DNA of 64,000 nt from Larix kaempferi (lineage: Eukaryota; Streptophyta; Pinopsida; Pinales; Pinaceae). Below are positions 36,017 to 46,972 of this stretch, piece by piece; the first letter of the stretch is position 1; each line of letters begins with the position of its first letter. Under the pieces are notes generated by a model. It saw only the letters and a program-made list of their open reading frames with translations, was not told the origin of the DNA and did no database searches. A program made the position numbers and the translations under genes. The stretch lies in NCBI GenBank assembly GCA_027924585.1, contig BSBM01000050.1, forward strand, positions 3,224,001 to 3,288,000, read 5' to 3'.

Positions 36017-38478
36017 CTAGCCATCTATGATTTGTATGTGAGTGGCCCAAAGATTAATCTCTTTCAATATAATCTTGCCCCGAAGAGATACTGTTGACTT
36101 TGCAGCGATTTCATGCTTACGCAAGTCTGATTTGACTTGTGCTGCCCATGAAGTAGCCTCCTGAGCGATTGCTTCTAGAAAGTAAATATGTACAGCAGGA
36201 TGGGAAATGAACTGTTGCAACTCATCTTGGGTCACCGCCTCTACCTTTTTGATATATTCCAAATCATGGTCCAATTCACTTTGCAATTCAGTCATCCTTT
36301 GCTCTTGGGTCAGGAATTCATAGATATTCTCTGGTAGGATCAAGTGGCACTTGTCGAATGACTCTTTGATTTTAGAGTAGAACGAGTGACATTTGTGGAT
36401 TGTTTTCTTAATCTCCAGGCTCAGCTTGGCACCACAGTCCTTACTAAAATCTAGAATTTCTGTATCTAGGTCACATTCGTCTTCAGTGGGGACGTGCAAA
36501 TTTGAGGGGAATCCAGATTTTCCCTTTCTCCATTCAAACTGTTGCTTTAATTCCTCCACGTGTTTGGAAAACTTGTCCCTGTTCCTTAAAGCTTCGCCTT
36601 CGATGACTGACATTTTATTAATCATTTCTTTCACACTGTAGACTTCATGTGAGATCTGCACTAGCAGCTAATGGGCCTTTATCCGCATATCACATGCCTG
36701 ATTGTGAAAGGTGAGCAAATCCTGCTTGTTCTCTGCTGCATCTTTGAGTTGACTCAATAATTGCTCCTTCTCTTTAACCATCCCTTCATACTCATGTTTG
36801 TGGAGGTGAACTTGTTCAACTCTGCTGACCTCGAGCTCTTCTAATTTTGCTATGTGGGCTTTCAAATTCTTTTGCTCATCTTCAGAGATGGCCAATTACA
36901 TCTCTAGGGTGTTTTTTTCATTCTCAAGCTGGCGAACTCCCGCATTTAGCATTAAATGCTCTCCTAACAACTCATTGTATTTCTCTTTTAATTTGTTTGC
37001 TTCCAACACCTCCCTCTTCCTATCATCCCTGATCTTAAAACATTGCTCCCTGTAATGCTTTATCTCACCTTTTAAAAAGTCAATATTGGCTTTAGTTGCC
37101 TTAGCTGATGCTACAGTGCATTGGTCTTGGAACGTGGGGTCAGCATCAGTTCCTTGGACCAATGTTTTATCTGTTATCCATAATTCATATTCATCATCAA
37201 CCCCGCTTTCCATCTTCTTTACCCTCCTATCAATAATGGCCCTTTTCCATTCATGGAAATAAACGGTATCCAGGTCTGCTACTTTGCATTGCTTTCTGGG
37301 GTTATATGGGGTCGGAGCTAAGCTCCTTGAAGAGGCACCCCCTTCCTGAGTTGTCCCTGGAGAGTATATCAATGGTGGGTCCACCTCCATGTCTGTTGGA
37401 GTAGATGACTCTGGCTCAAGAGACTTCTCTGTCTGTTCTTTCTCTTTCTCTCCTGCCGACTCTTCTTGTTGTGTCTGCAATCCAGGTGCTTCTTCATTCA
37501 GGGGCCTTTCTTCTTCCCCATGCTGTTGCTTGGCATCTTGCTCTTGGAACACCCGATCTTCCTCTTCCTTCTGGACCCTGGCAGCCTCTTCCTGCTATTT
37601 CAACTGAGAGGCTTGCTCCTATTGCTTCCTTGCAATATGCTCTTGCTGAAGCTTGGCAGTTAGCTCACCTTGAATTCTTGCTTCTTCTTGGTCCTGCTGC
37701 TGCTTGAGAGCTTGCTCTTGTAGCACTCGGTCCTGCTCTTGCTTGAGGGTTTTCTCTTGGAGCACTCAATCCTGCTCTAATCCTGATGGATCCCCTAATT
37801 GTGAGGCCGATGCCTCCCGCTCCCTTTGGATCAGACCGACGGGTTTGGGGCTCGGATCTTTCACAACTTTCTTCTTGTAACGCTTACCAGGCGCAGTTAG
37901 GTTGCGGGCGCTCCTGAAGAATTCCTTGTTTCGGTCCATAGTATGAGCATACTCGAAAGAGACCTTAAGGTCTATACAATGTTGATTGGTCGTACCGTTG
38001 GGGTCATGCCTTCTAAAAGGGACCGTGTCAAAATGGAAAAATTCTAAGCCTTAGGCATAGTTTTCTCTGTCTCTTGCTCTCGGAAGGCTGTAAGCTCCGA
38101 TGGTAAATGGCATGGGAGGATACATGCTCTTCTTTCGATCTGTAAGGATTTTACTTATGGAGCCGGTGCCGAAGAGCTGTCTTACGGACTCCTTGTGAAT
38201 TACAAAGTCTGTAACATACCGAGGAAACATAAATGGAGCTTGAGTTCCTCCACTCATCCTGATGTATGTTCCTTCATTGGTATGATAATAGTCCCCGAAC
38301 TTCTCAATGATAGGCATTGCATTTTCTAACATACAGTCTGGTTCTTCTACGAAAATGAGCTGGTACAATGGCATAATAAATATCTCACAAATCATTTTGT
38401 AATGGTTTGCGTATTTACTTGCCCATGTACATTAATAAGCTATGAAGAGAGCGGTTTCTTTTGGTTTCCATGAGCAGC
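36017..38478 (-). pseudogene. Unknown protein, C-terminal part with coiled coils (split by the Tat element)
   Basis: A single minus-strand frame runs from 38478 to 36017, broken only by nonsense codons (seen near 38424, 38051, 37760, 37618, 37597, 36896 and 36668) and with no frameshift. The first part has MICEIFIMPLYQLIF and EGTYIRMSGGTQAPF. A basic linker and glutamine/glutamate-rich repeats (QEQD, LQEQALKQQQ) follow near 37560-37770, then an acidic P/E/S/T region and long heptad-like coiled coil (36020-37200). Most stops fit C-to-T change of CAA, CAG or CGA codons; one is a TGA where the neighbouring repeat has CGA. I do not recognise the family. A retroelement accessory protein or a domesticated relative is possible. 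Confidence 0.65.
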
Positions 38479-39380
38479 TGTTACACCTAAAATCTACCCA
38501 TCATCATGATTTAGTGTATACATCCCTGAAGTCATCTAGACCAAGTACTCATTTGGGAGGATTTGTATTCAGTTTGTACAACCTTTTGAGAGGTCGTCGC
38601 AGGTTGCACACTAGAAACATGCGACGTCGCAGGTTGCTCCATAGAAGGGTGTGACTAGGTCTGTTAATGGGAAAAAATAGCCATTTCAAGATCTTTCTCG
38701 AAGCTTGCCCATTTGGGGGCTTATCCCTTATCTCTTGGAGAGTTGATACTCGACCCCTAACTCATTGGGAAGATCCCCTATATCTCTCCTACCATCTCTC
38801 AACCTATCCTATCCATAATCTCATCCATTTAGTCCTATATATATGAGGCTCACTCCCATACCAAAGGGAGGAAGACTATGGTATCTACATGTTGGTGAAA
38901 TCTCTCTTAGGACACCATTCACTCACCTCTTGGAGAATTCATGCTTCCTTGGAAGGGATTGGCAATTGGCTTGTGGGGAGAAGGGCTGCTATGTTAAGTC
39001 ATTGGTTGTAGTTCTATATCTCTATCATGTACTCCTCTATTTGCAGTAATACAAATGCTTTCCACCAATATCGCTCTTATATGTGATGATGTTGTGTTGT
39101 TTACCTGGTTAACTGTTTACATAGATCTTTTATTGTATAGATTCTCTTTACTCGTTTCTCTTTTCTATGTCTTAACAGGTCTTGCAGCTCGGATCTGACG
39201 ACCTTGGGACGTGGAGCAACAATCAGGAGAAATGATAGCGAATTAAAGAGGTAAGACATCTAGTACTTGATCCTTAAGTAGATCTAGGAAACGTGTTTGT
39301 AGCCTGTTCTATTTGTTCTAGACTTGCATTGAGCTAGCGAGATCTAGCTCGCCTCCGATCGAGTGGATTGTCCGGTAACA
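38479..39380 (+). repeat. 5' LTR of the Tat element (902 bp)
   Basis: Runs from TGTTACACC to GGTAACA. A TATATATAT box at 38836-38844 marks the likely promoter. The U3 part has two GTCGCAGGTTGC blocks (about 38598 and 38626) next to GCGAC, forming an inverted pair. It differs from the 3' LTR mainly by point changes and a 17-bp insertion near 38537-38553. Confidence 0.93.
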
Positions 39381-39384
39381 AATC

Positions 39385-39402
39385 TGGCGACCATACTGGG
39401 GA
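39385..39402 (+). promoter_or_regulatory. Primer-binding site of the Tat element
   Basis: TGGCGACCATACTGGGGA starts four bases after the 5' LTR. The same site, with one change, follows the 5' LTR of the 9.1-kb element. It resembles the tRNA-Arg sites reported for Ogre-type elements, but the tRNA was not checked. Confidence 0.8.
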
Positions 39403-39980
39403 AAATTCTTGTTTAGTGATCGTTAATCTGAGTCATTTTCAGTTGATTACTTGTCACAAGCCTTGTTGTCATTTCTTTTTCCATTTTCCTTCTTAGGATT
39501 GATTCCATTGTCAGATCTTCATGTTGAAGATCCTGATCTTCTTCCTTTGAGTTTATACAACTCAGTTTCAAATCTGTTGGTGGTTCATTATTAGGAGATT
39601 TGATTCATTTTTTAATCTAGAACTCGCCTGTCGCACCTGGGAAGTGAAAACAGAGCGACACTTTGTTTTTTTAAGTCTTTGTTCTTTGACTGATGCTTGC
39701 TCGTTTTGGCCTATGCATTAGTAAACTACGACATCATCACATCTCTCATGCAGGTAAACTGTGACGTCGCACTGTCTACAAAGTCAGAGTGCGTCGATCT
39801 GTTGAGACTTAGCATACAGACATCCATCTTCTTGTTTGACAGTCTGAGCCTTGTTTTGATGTATGAACTCCCTCTGTGCTGCAACATCCAGCCAAAGATC
39901 CCATTTTGATTTTTGTTTTGAGAGTTTGGTTTCATTTGGATTGACTTTGGGTTCTGCGTTGGACAAGTTTGAGATCGGTA
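39403..39980 (+). other. Tat element leader, part before the nested copia
   Basis: Non-coding leader with further GTCGC / GCGAC motifs (near 39628, 39655, 39772 and 39791). It ends in CGGTA (39976-39980), the left copy of the duplication made by the copia insertion. Confidence 0.7.
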
Positions 39981-40630
39981 TGTTAAATTTTCAGAATTTA
40001 CTTCAATCTGATCTAGGATCTTAACTGAGAGAACAACATGTACAGGATATCTACAGCATATCAATCATGTAGACAATAATGCAAGCACACAAGAGACACA
40101 AAGATTTACTTGGGGAAAACCATAAAGGTGAAAAACCCCAATAACTTCCTCAGAGATAGATAGAGCAATGATACAACCAACCAAGAGAGATAGCCATAAC
40201 CTAGCAGAAGATCCTCCTCCTCCATAAGTGCGCCACTCCTCCTTGAGTGCATGTGTGAGAAGTGAGTGAGAAAATAGAGTGCCTCCCGCACTCTATTTAT
40301 GCTTGACTTGACTTGCCTTTTTACCTAACTCATGTAGGCTCGAACTTTACCACATAACATAATGCTGATTGGGTCGACCCCCAATAGGGTGGTCTAATAA
40401 CCCTTTGACCCACATGTCCGACCCCCAATAGGGTGGTCTAATAACCCTTTGACCCACATGACTTATACAGGGCCGACCCCAAATAAGGTGGTCTAATAAC
40501 CCATCAAGTATAAGTTACAACACTTACAATATAAATGACGACACTACCTTATAGAGGAATAATACCATCTCTATAGGAATACAATATACATATATGTGAA
40601 ATACATTCCGAAGTTACATATACATCAACA
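39981..40630 (-). repeat. 3' LTR of the nested copia (650 bp)
   Basis: On the minus strand from TGTTGATG to TTTAACA. It holds three copies of the GGGTTATTAGACCACC...GGGTCGG box (near 40375-40500), one more than the 5' LTR, then TATA as ATAAATAGAG (40291-40300). It also carries a small insertion (GGATATCTACA near 40043) that the other LTR lacks. Confidence 0.92.
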
Positions 40631-40646
40631 CTCCCTCTTAACTAGG
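40631..40646 (-). other. Polypurine tract of the nested copia
   Basis: On the minus strand CCTAGTTAAGAGGGAG abuts the 3' LTR start, matching in position and partly in sequence the TTAAGGGGGAG of the first copia element. Confidence 0.8.
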
Positions 40647-40890
40647 AAGGTATTTCTCAGCACAGTTCTTCTAGCACAAGTCATCTTCTCTGGATCATCG
40701 TCACTGGATAATCGTCATCGAGTCATCATCATCGTCACTGCTGCTACTATCTCAATCAATCTCTGAATCTACTCGTCATAGGAAGTTCTACAGAGCCAGT
40801 CCTTTTTCATACTGGATGTAGGCCCACCACCTGCAGGTCTTCATCATCACTGGCCATACTGTGGAATCCTCAGGACTTATTACGTGCGTC

Positions 40891-41400
40891 ACAAAACCTC
40901 GAAAGAGCATCCCAGGATGTTACGGATACACAACTCCGACCTGTAGGATCTCCCAGGGCGCTATTACATGTGACCCCACCACAAAACCTCGAAAGAGCAT
41001 CTCAGGATGTTACGGGTACACAACTCCGACCTGAAATCTCCTAGGGCACAAATTACATGTGGTCCACCACAAAACCTAGCAAGAGCATCTCAGGATGTTA
41101 TGGGTACACAACTCCGACCTGAAATCTCCCAGGGCACAAATTACATGTGGTCATGGCAAAACCTCAAAAGAGCATCTCAGGATGTTACGGGTACACAACT
41201 CCGACCTGAAATCTCCCAGGACCCAAATTACATGCCATAGGACAAAACCTCGCAAGAGCATCTTAGGATGTTACGGGTACACAACTCCGACCTGAAATCT
41301 CCCAGGGCAAAAATTACATGTCCTCCCAGAGCAATGTCTCGAAAGAGCATCCCAGGCTGTTACGGGTACACAACTCCGACCTATAGGATCTCCCAGACAT
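40891..41400. repeat. 86-90-bp tandem array in the nested copia
   Basis: Units marked by ACAAAACCTCGAAAGAGCATC begin at 40891, 40981, 41069, about 41156, 41242 and 41331. Each includes GATGTTACGGGTACACAACT and CCGACCTGAAATCTCCCAGG. The array lies between the RNase H end and the 3' LTR, the same place as the arrays of the first copia element. Confidence 0.93.
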
Positions 41401-41940
41401 GCTCATCTGCACAACCTGATCCACGGCCACAGAGTATCAACCTGATACTCACCATACATCGTCCTGATGTACTCATGATCATCCTGATCATCATCACTGC
41501 AACGTCCTGCTGCATGTCATCTGGAGCAACATCCTGAAGCTCATCATCCATGATCATCCTGATCATCACTGCAACATCCTGCTGCATGATCCACCTGATC
41601 ATCAATGCATCCACCTGATGCATACCAAGTATCTACCTGATACATATCATAATACATGATCCTCTTGATCATACAATGTATCCACCTGATACATGATACA
41701 TATCACCGTACATGATCCACCTGATCATACAATGTATCCACCTGATACATATACAGATACATGGTCCAAGCATCCAACATGATGCATATACAAAATACAT
41801 ACACATGATCCAACTGATCATATCCAGCATCCAACATGATGCGTACATACATAAATGATCCAACTGATCATATCCAGCATCCAACATGATGCGTACATAC
41901 ATAAATGATCCAACTGATCATATCCAAGCAGAAACCAGAA
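41400..41940. repeat. Degenerate CATGATCC/CCTGATCAT repeats
   Basis: Short, imperfect units such as CATGATCCACCTGATCATAC and TGTATCCACCTGATACATA recur. Each is a small inverted repeat (ATGATCC...TGATCAT). Two 57-bp units near 41812-41925 (CAACTGATCATATCCAGC) are nearly identical. Open frames here follow the repeat. Confidence 0.85.
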
Positions 41941-42036
41941 CATCATCCTGATGCCCAATATCCAGCACTTACATCCACAGCCATGTGAAGGATCCTCCTT
42001 CCAACATGCTTGGAATGGCTTCAGCAAATGTGTCCA

Positions 42037-43254
42037 TCACTTCTTCCTCGAAGTGTCCTCGATCTGAAGAACGCCAAGCCTCTCTCTGAAGTACTCAAAC
42101 TTCACTCTGGCTAGCGGCTTCATCAGCACATCTGTAATCTTCTCATCCGTCGCAGCATACAGAAGCTTCACAGCTCCTCTCTGCACCATATCCCTGATAT
42201 AGTGATATTTGATCTCTATGTGTTTCGACCTGTCATGAAACACTGGGTTCTCGGACAGCTTCACACAACTCTGGTTATCACAGAAGATACCAGTAGCCTC
42301 CAACGGGAGATCAAATAACTCAGACAGTAGCTTCCGTAGCCATACTTCCTCATAACTAGCTGAACAGGCTGCAACATACTCTGCCTCAGCTGTACTCAGT
42401 GCTACGCAGGACTGCTTCCTGCTAAACCAAGAGATCACACCTGATCCCATACTGAAGCAACACCCAGATGTGCTCTTCCTGTCTGCAGCACTGCCAGCCC
42501 AATTCTGAATCAACATAATCCTGTAGGTTAAACTTTTGATTCACCTCATACTTGAGCCCATAATCCATTGTACCCTTCAGGTACCTCAGAACATGCTTTA
42601 CAGCAACCAGGTGAACACTCCTCGGATCCATCAGGAACTGGCTCAATGTGTTCACAGCAAAGCAAATGTCTGGTCTCGTGTTCGTCAGGTACATCAATGA
42701 CCCAATCATCTGACGATACATAGAGACATCAACCAACTCAGATGAAGCATCACATAGAAGCTTCAGATTCAATGCCATAGGTGTGGCCATGGCCTTGCAA
42801 TCCATCATCCCGAACCTCTTTGGGATCTCTACTGCATACTTCCCTTGTCCAAGGAAGATTCTATCTACACTCTGCCACACCTCCATGCCAAAAACAAATA
42901 GTGCATCATCCCCAAGTTCTTCATCTCGAACTCGGTAGTAAGCTTCCGCTGTGTGTCGGCAATCAATTTATCTTCACCATACCAAGTTCTGCACATATAT
43001 GATTTCCTATCATGTGTCTCAGAACCAAGTGACTGCTCTACATACACTTCTTCTTCAACTACACCATTCAAGGAAGCTGTCTTGAATCCATCTGGTGTAT
43101 CTTCTATTTCATCACTTTTATATTTCTCAATGCTGCCATCTGCAACATGCTTGATCTGATAGTTCCATTTGGAAGTCATAGCAAACTTCCCTTCATGTCT
43201 TGGGATTACATCCCAAACATCATTCTTCATGATCGATGGATCATGGCATTTCAT
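42037..43254 (-). pseudogene. Copia RT C-terminus and RNase H, decayed
   Basis: Three overlapping minus-strand frames (42865-43254, 42422-42886, 42037-42516) together read as copia RT followed by RNase H, with two frame changes. The RT start (KNDVWDVIP, ADGSIEKYK) jumps to NGVVEEEVYVEQ and then to TWYGEDKLIAD, so the central RT, including the YVDD active site and the LYGLKQAPR block, is deleted. From EFEMKNLGMMHY on the protein is nearly complete: TPMALNLK, LTNTRPDICFAVNTLSQF, DRKSTSGCC, STAEAEY, DNQSCVKL, SKHIEIKY. It resembles the first element's RNase H closely but is a different family member. Confidence 0.9.
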
Positions 43255-45655
43255 TTCTTCATCCCAGATCCTGGGAACTTCAATATATTCAATATCTTCA
43301 ATAGATATCTTTGTTGCTGGAACAAATGTTGTAGTTCTTCTTTTGTAGGAGATGGCATACGATCTTTCCTACACAACAAGTTAAATTGCATGATTAGAAA
43401 ACATCTCATAGTTTTCAGAACAAATTCTTACACATAAATAAATATGCCATACAGTCATGCAATTATCTTAGCCAATGCTTCAATACAACATTTATCCATA
43501 TTCTGTAACTTTCTAGATGCCTTCCAATTTCTACCAGAACATTGTTAAGAGTGTGCACAACTCCCAACATGTCAGCAAAGAGGTTTCATTCTAGATAAGT
43601 AGAAATGGAATGTTGTACAGTTCCATAGGCCACTTACCCATGAATATTAGGAGTATATTGTTCATCAATGCAATTATTCTAATATGCATAATACACAACC
43701 TAATTCTAGGAACATCAGTATATACATTATTGAACAGTATTATTTAAGAAATGACAATTCAAATACTTATCTTTGTTTGTTCGTTGGGTGGACTCCCTCT
43801 GAGTCTTCGCTTCCTTACAGGAGCTGCTGGAGTCCTAATCTGAAGTAGCTTCTTCTACATCTTTCTATTGTGGGATGTAGAGAGATGGTCAACTCCCTCT
43901 GAATATCTGCATCCTTGCATAAACCACTGGAGTGTACTCCCTCTTGATCTTTGCTTCCTGGATTACCTGTTCTTGAATCTCATATTCATCCTTGGTCCCT
44001 ATGCATGCTTATTAGTATCATGAATGTGTTATCCTTGTGATCTCATATAAAATCATACATTCATTAGTATACTATTAAAACACAATAATCTCAAGCATGT
44101 ATAGTCATGATCATTTCAAACAGAAATAATAAGCATTAGCATTCAAGGATTCTTATGGTTAGTCAAATCATAAGAAACATAACATGTCTAAACCTGTAAT
44201 TACTCAAGCCTATGACTCTTCAGGTTAGTTGAATCATCAATCAAGATAAGAGATATAAAATGCATAAAACCTGTGATTATTCAAACCTATACCATCATGA
44301 TTCTTCTGGTTAGTCATATCATCAATTATGGTAAGAAACATAATATGCATACAATCATGATTATTCAAACCTATGACTTCATGAATAATCATTATCAACA
44401 ACAGTATAAGATCCTAACACAAGGTAGGATTCTATCTTGATATAGGAAAAACATACCTGGATTAGCATGTTAGCTATTTATGTCTAACATACTCACATGA
44501 TGTCTTCTTGTTCTTCTTCAATGACTTGTGCTAGTAACCTGTATATCTCATAGGTTAACTATTACAAAACCAAGTTATACATACCTCGTAAATGGATCTT
44601 CTATGAGATCCATGACAATGGATGAATCTTTGTCCTCATGTTATCAAGATCATATGTTCTTGGACCATAACATGATTTGTCTTTCTTGGTGTACCTTTCA
44701 TCTTAGTAGACAACATAAACCTCATACAACACCATAATGCATTAGTACAATCATAAGTGTCAACACCCTAACCAATGAATATCTTCTATCATGCATTCAT
44801 AATTTTGTTAAGGTGATACGACAAATCTAAAATCAAAATTGTACTAACCGTAATAACATGAAGACAAACATACCATAAACTTAATCATGGACAAATATCG
44901 AAACATACCTCGATGAGTCATACCTGTCGAGATCGCTTGTAATCTTCTTATGTACCGCCTTAGCCTCATCTCCCTCTGAAACAGGAACTTCTTCACTCAT
45001 GCAGATGATCAATCCATCTTCTTCTAGGATTAACCCAATCCACTTGATTTGCAAGAACTGGACCTAGAGCTGGATATGGGTTTGTCAGAGAAACCCCAAA
45101 AATTCAAACTTTGAATTTCAAACTTCCGAAAGGATAGAAATATGCGCCTTGATGAGCTGATCAAACTGGTATATTCAGAATTTAAAAACTGCAAAGTTTC
45201 ACTCCTCAATTTTTCCTTTGAAACTTCCGGATTCACTGGACGTGACCCTGAACTGGGGTTTGATGAAGCCAACTATTTTTCCCCATCAAAAGGTTTGATC
45301 CAAAGCTCTAAGCTTCTATTTTTCTGAGGAGCTTCCAGCCGTGGTCACAGATTGCAAAAATTCCCATTTTTACAGAAGCCCTAGTTTTCCACTTTTCTGA
45401 TCAAAGTCCCGAACTAGGGTTTGATCAATCCCGGCCTTTTTCCCAACCAAAAATTCTGATCTTGGTCTCTAAATTTCTATTTTGATGAGTAGCATTCAGC
45501 CGTGGTCTCCGATTACAAAAAATCCAACTTTCTTCAAAGCCCTAAATTCCGGAAGCCATGAATGAAGGTACTCAAAAATAATTCTGTTTTGACAGAAATA
45601 TGTACCTGATTGTTTCTGGTGTAACTCCAAACTTTTCAATCCACAGGGTCTGAAA
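43255..45655 (-). other. Non-coding internal region of the nested copia
   Basis: No gag, protease or integrase is legible. Roughly 43.4-44.9 kb is AT-rich. Between 45050 and 45550 there is an imperfect repeat of about 165-180 bp (TTCAGCCGTGGTC at about 45330 and 45493, ACTAGGGTTTGATCAA-type blocks). Confidence 0.6.
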
Positions 45656-45660
45656 AAGTT

Positions 45661-46020
45661 TTCTGAGATAGCCTGGCATGTTATCTTTCCATCATGATAG
45701 GTCTAACCTCAATTGGATTCTCTGAGAGAGAGTTATGTCAAATGTCGCAACGTGACCTGTTTTGGGATAAAACAGAAGAGCGAACTTGTACAGCGTGCCA
45801 CGTGTCACTGTTTAAACTTCGGCCTCTGAAAAACTTTTCTGAGATAGCTCGGCCTGTTATATTTCCATCCTGATAGGTCTGACCTCAATTGGACTCTCTG
45901 AGAGAGATTTATGCCAAGTGTCGCAACATGACCTGTTTATAGGATAATACAGGAGAGCAAACTTGTACGGCATGCCACGTGTCACTGGTTCAACTTCGGC
46001 CTTTGAAAACGTTTTCTGAG
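45661..46020. repeat. 176-bp repeat in the nested copia leader (two units)
   Basis: TTCTGAGATAG marks 45661, 45837 and 46014. Each unit carries GGTCTGACCTCAATTGGA, CTCTGAGAGAGA, TGTCGCAACATGACCTG and GTGCCACGTGTCACTG. The G-box-like CCACGTGTC core is retained in both units. Confidence 0.85.
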
Positions 46021-46374
46021 ATAGTACAAACTGTTTACTACCTGTCACGTTTTATGAAATTTCATTTGGAGCTTCCTAGCCCAAGATATGACCTTTTTCC
46101 CAAGGTCACCTGATTTTGACTCAGATTTGGAAGAGGCAGAAACCCTATATTGCACAGATCATAAATCACAAATTACAACGAATTAGAGGTTGTCCTTTGG
46201 ACACAAGGTACCTGGAGATTTAAGCTTCGTCTTGTAACAATTTCCGATCCGAAAACTTCTCCAAAACGGATTTATAGAGAAAGTGCTACGATGACTGGTT
46301 TTTGCTATATCAAGCCCTAGCATCGTAAGTGCAACAAGTGTCATACATGCCATATCATGCCTTCTTTCAGGCTA

Positions 46375-46386
46375 GCTCTGATACCA
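46375..46386 (-). promoter_or_regulatory. Primer-binding site of the nested copia (initiator tRNA-Met)
   Basis: The minus strand reads TGGTATCAGAGC directly next to the LTR end. This is the standard plant copia primer site complementary to the initiator methionine tRNA, and it fixes the element's orientation. Confidence 0.93.
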
Positions 46387-46967
46387 TGTTAAATTTTCAG
46401 AAATTACTTCAATCTGATCTAGGATCTTAACTGAGAGAACAACATGTACAGCATATCAATCATGTAGACAATAATGCAAGCACACAAGAGACACAAAGAT
46501 TTACTTGGGGAAAACCATAAAGGTGAAAAACCCCAATAACTTCCTCAGAGATAGATAGAGCAATGATACAACCAACCAAGAGAGATAGCCATAACCTAGC
46601 AGAAGATCCTCCTCCTCCATAAGTGTGCCACTCCTCCTTGAGTGCATGTGTGAGAAGTGAGTGAGCAAATAGAGTGCCTCCCGCACTCTATTTATGCTTG
46701 ACTTGACTTGCCTTTTTACCTAACTCATGTAGGCTCGAACTTTACCACATAACATAATGCTGATTGGGCCGACCCCCAATAGGGTGGTCTAATAACCCTT
46801 TGACCCACATGACTTATACGGAGCCGACCCCAAATAAGGTGGTCTAATAACCCATCAAGTATAAGTTACAACACTTACAATATAAATGACGACACTACCT
46901 TATAGAGGAATAATACCATCTCTATAGGAATACAATATACATATATGAAGTTACATATACATCAACA
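46387..46967 (-). repeat. 5' LTR of the nested copia (581 bp)
   Basis: Same ends as the 3' LTR, with two instead of three GGGTTATTAGACC boxes and a short deletion near 46945. Right edge confirmed by CGGTA at 46968-46972. A TATA-like ATAAATAGAG lies at about 46686-46695 on the minus strand. Confidence 0.92.
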
Positions 46968-46972
46968 CGGTA

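Larger units (their letters stand above)
39981..46967 (-). mobile_element. Nested Ty1/copia element (7.0 kb, non-autonomous)
   Basis: Two LTRs (39981-40630 and 46387-46967) in minus orientation flank an internal region with primer site, purine tract and a decayed RT-RNase H. CGGTA lies at both ends (39976-39980 and 46968-46972). No gag, protease or integrase can be read, and RT has internal deletions, so this copy relied on others. It sits in the leader of the Tat element and is therefore younger. Confidence 0.93.

Noticed and set aside
40891-41400. CRISPR-like array
   Set aside because: Units are continuous 86-90-bp tandem repeats with no unique spacers, and the context is a plant retroelement.
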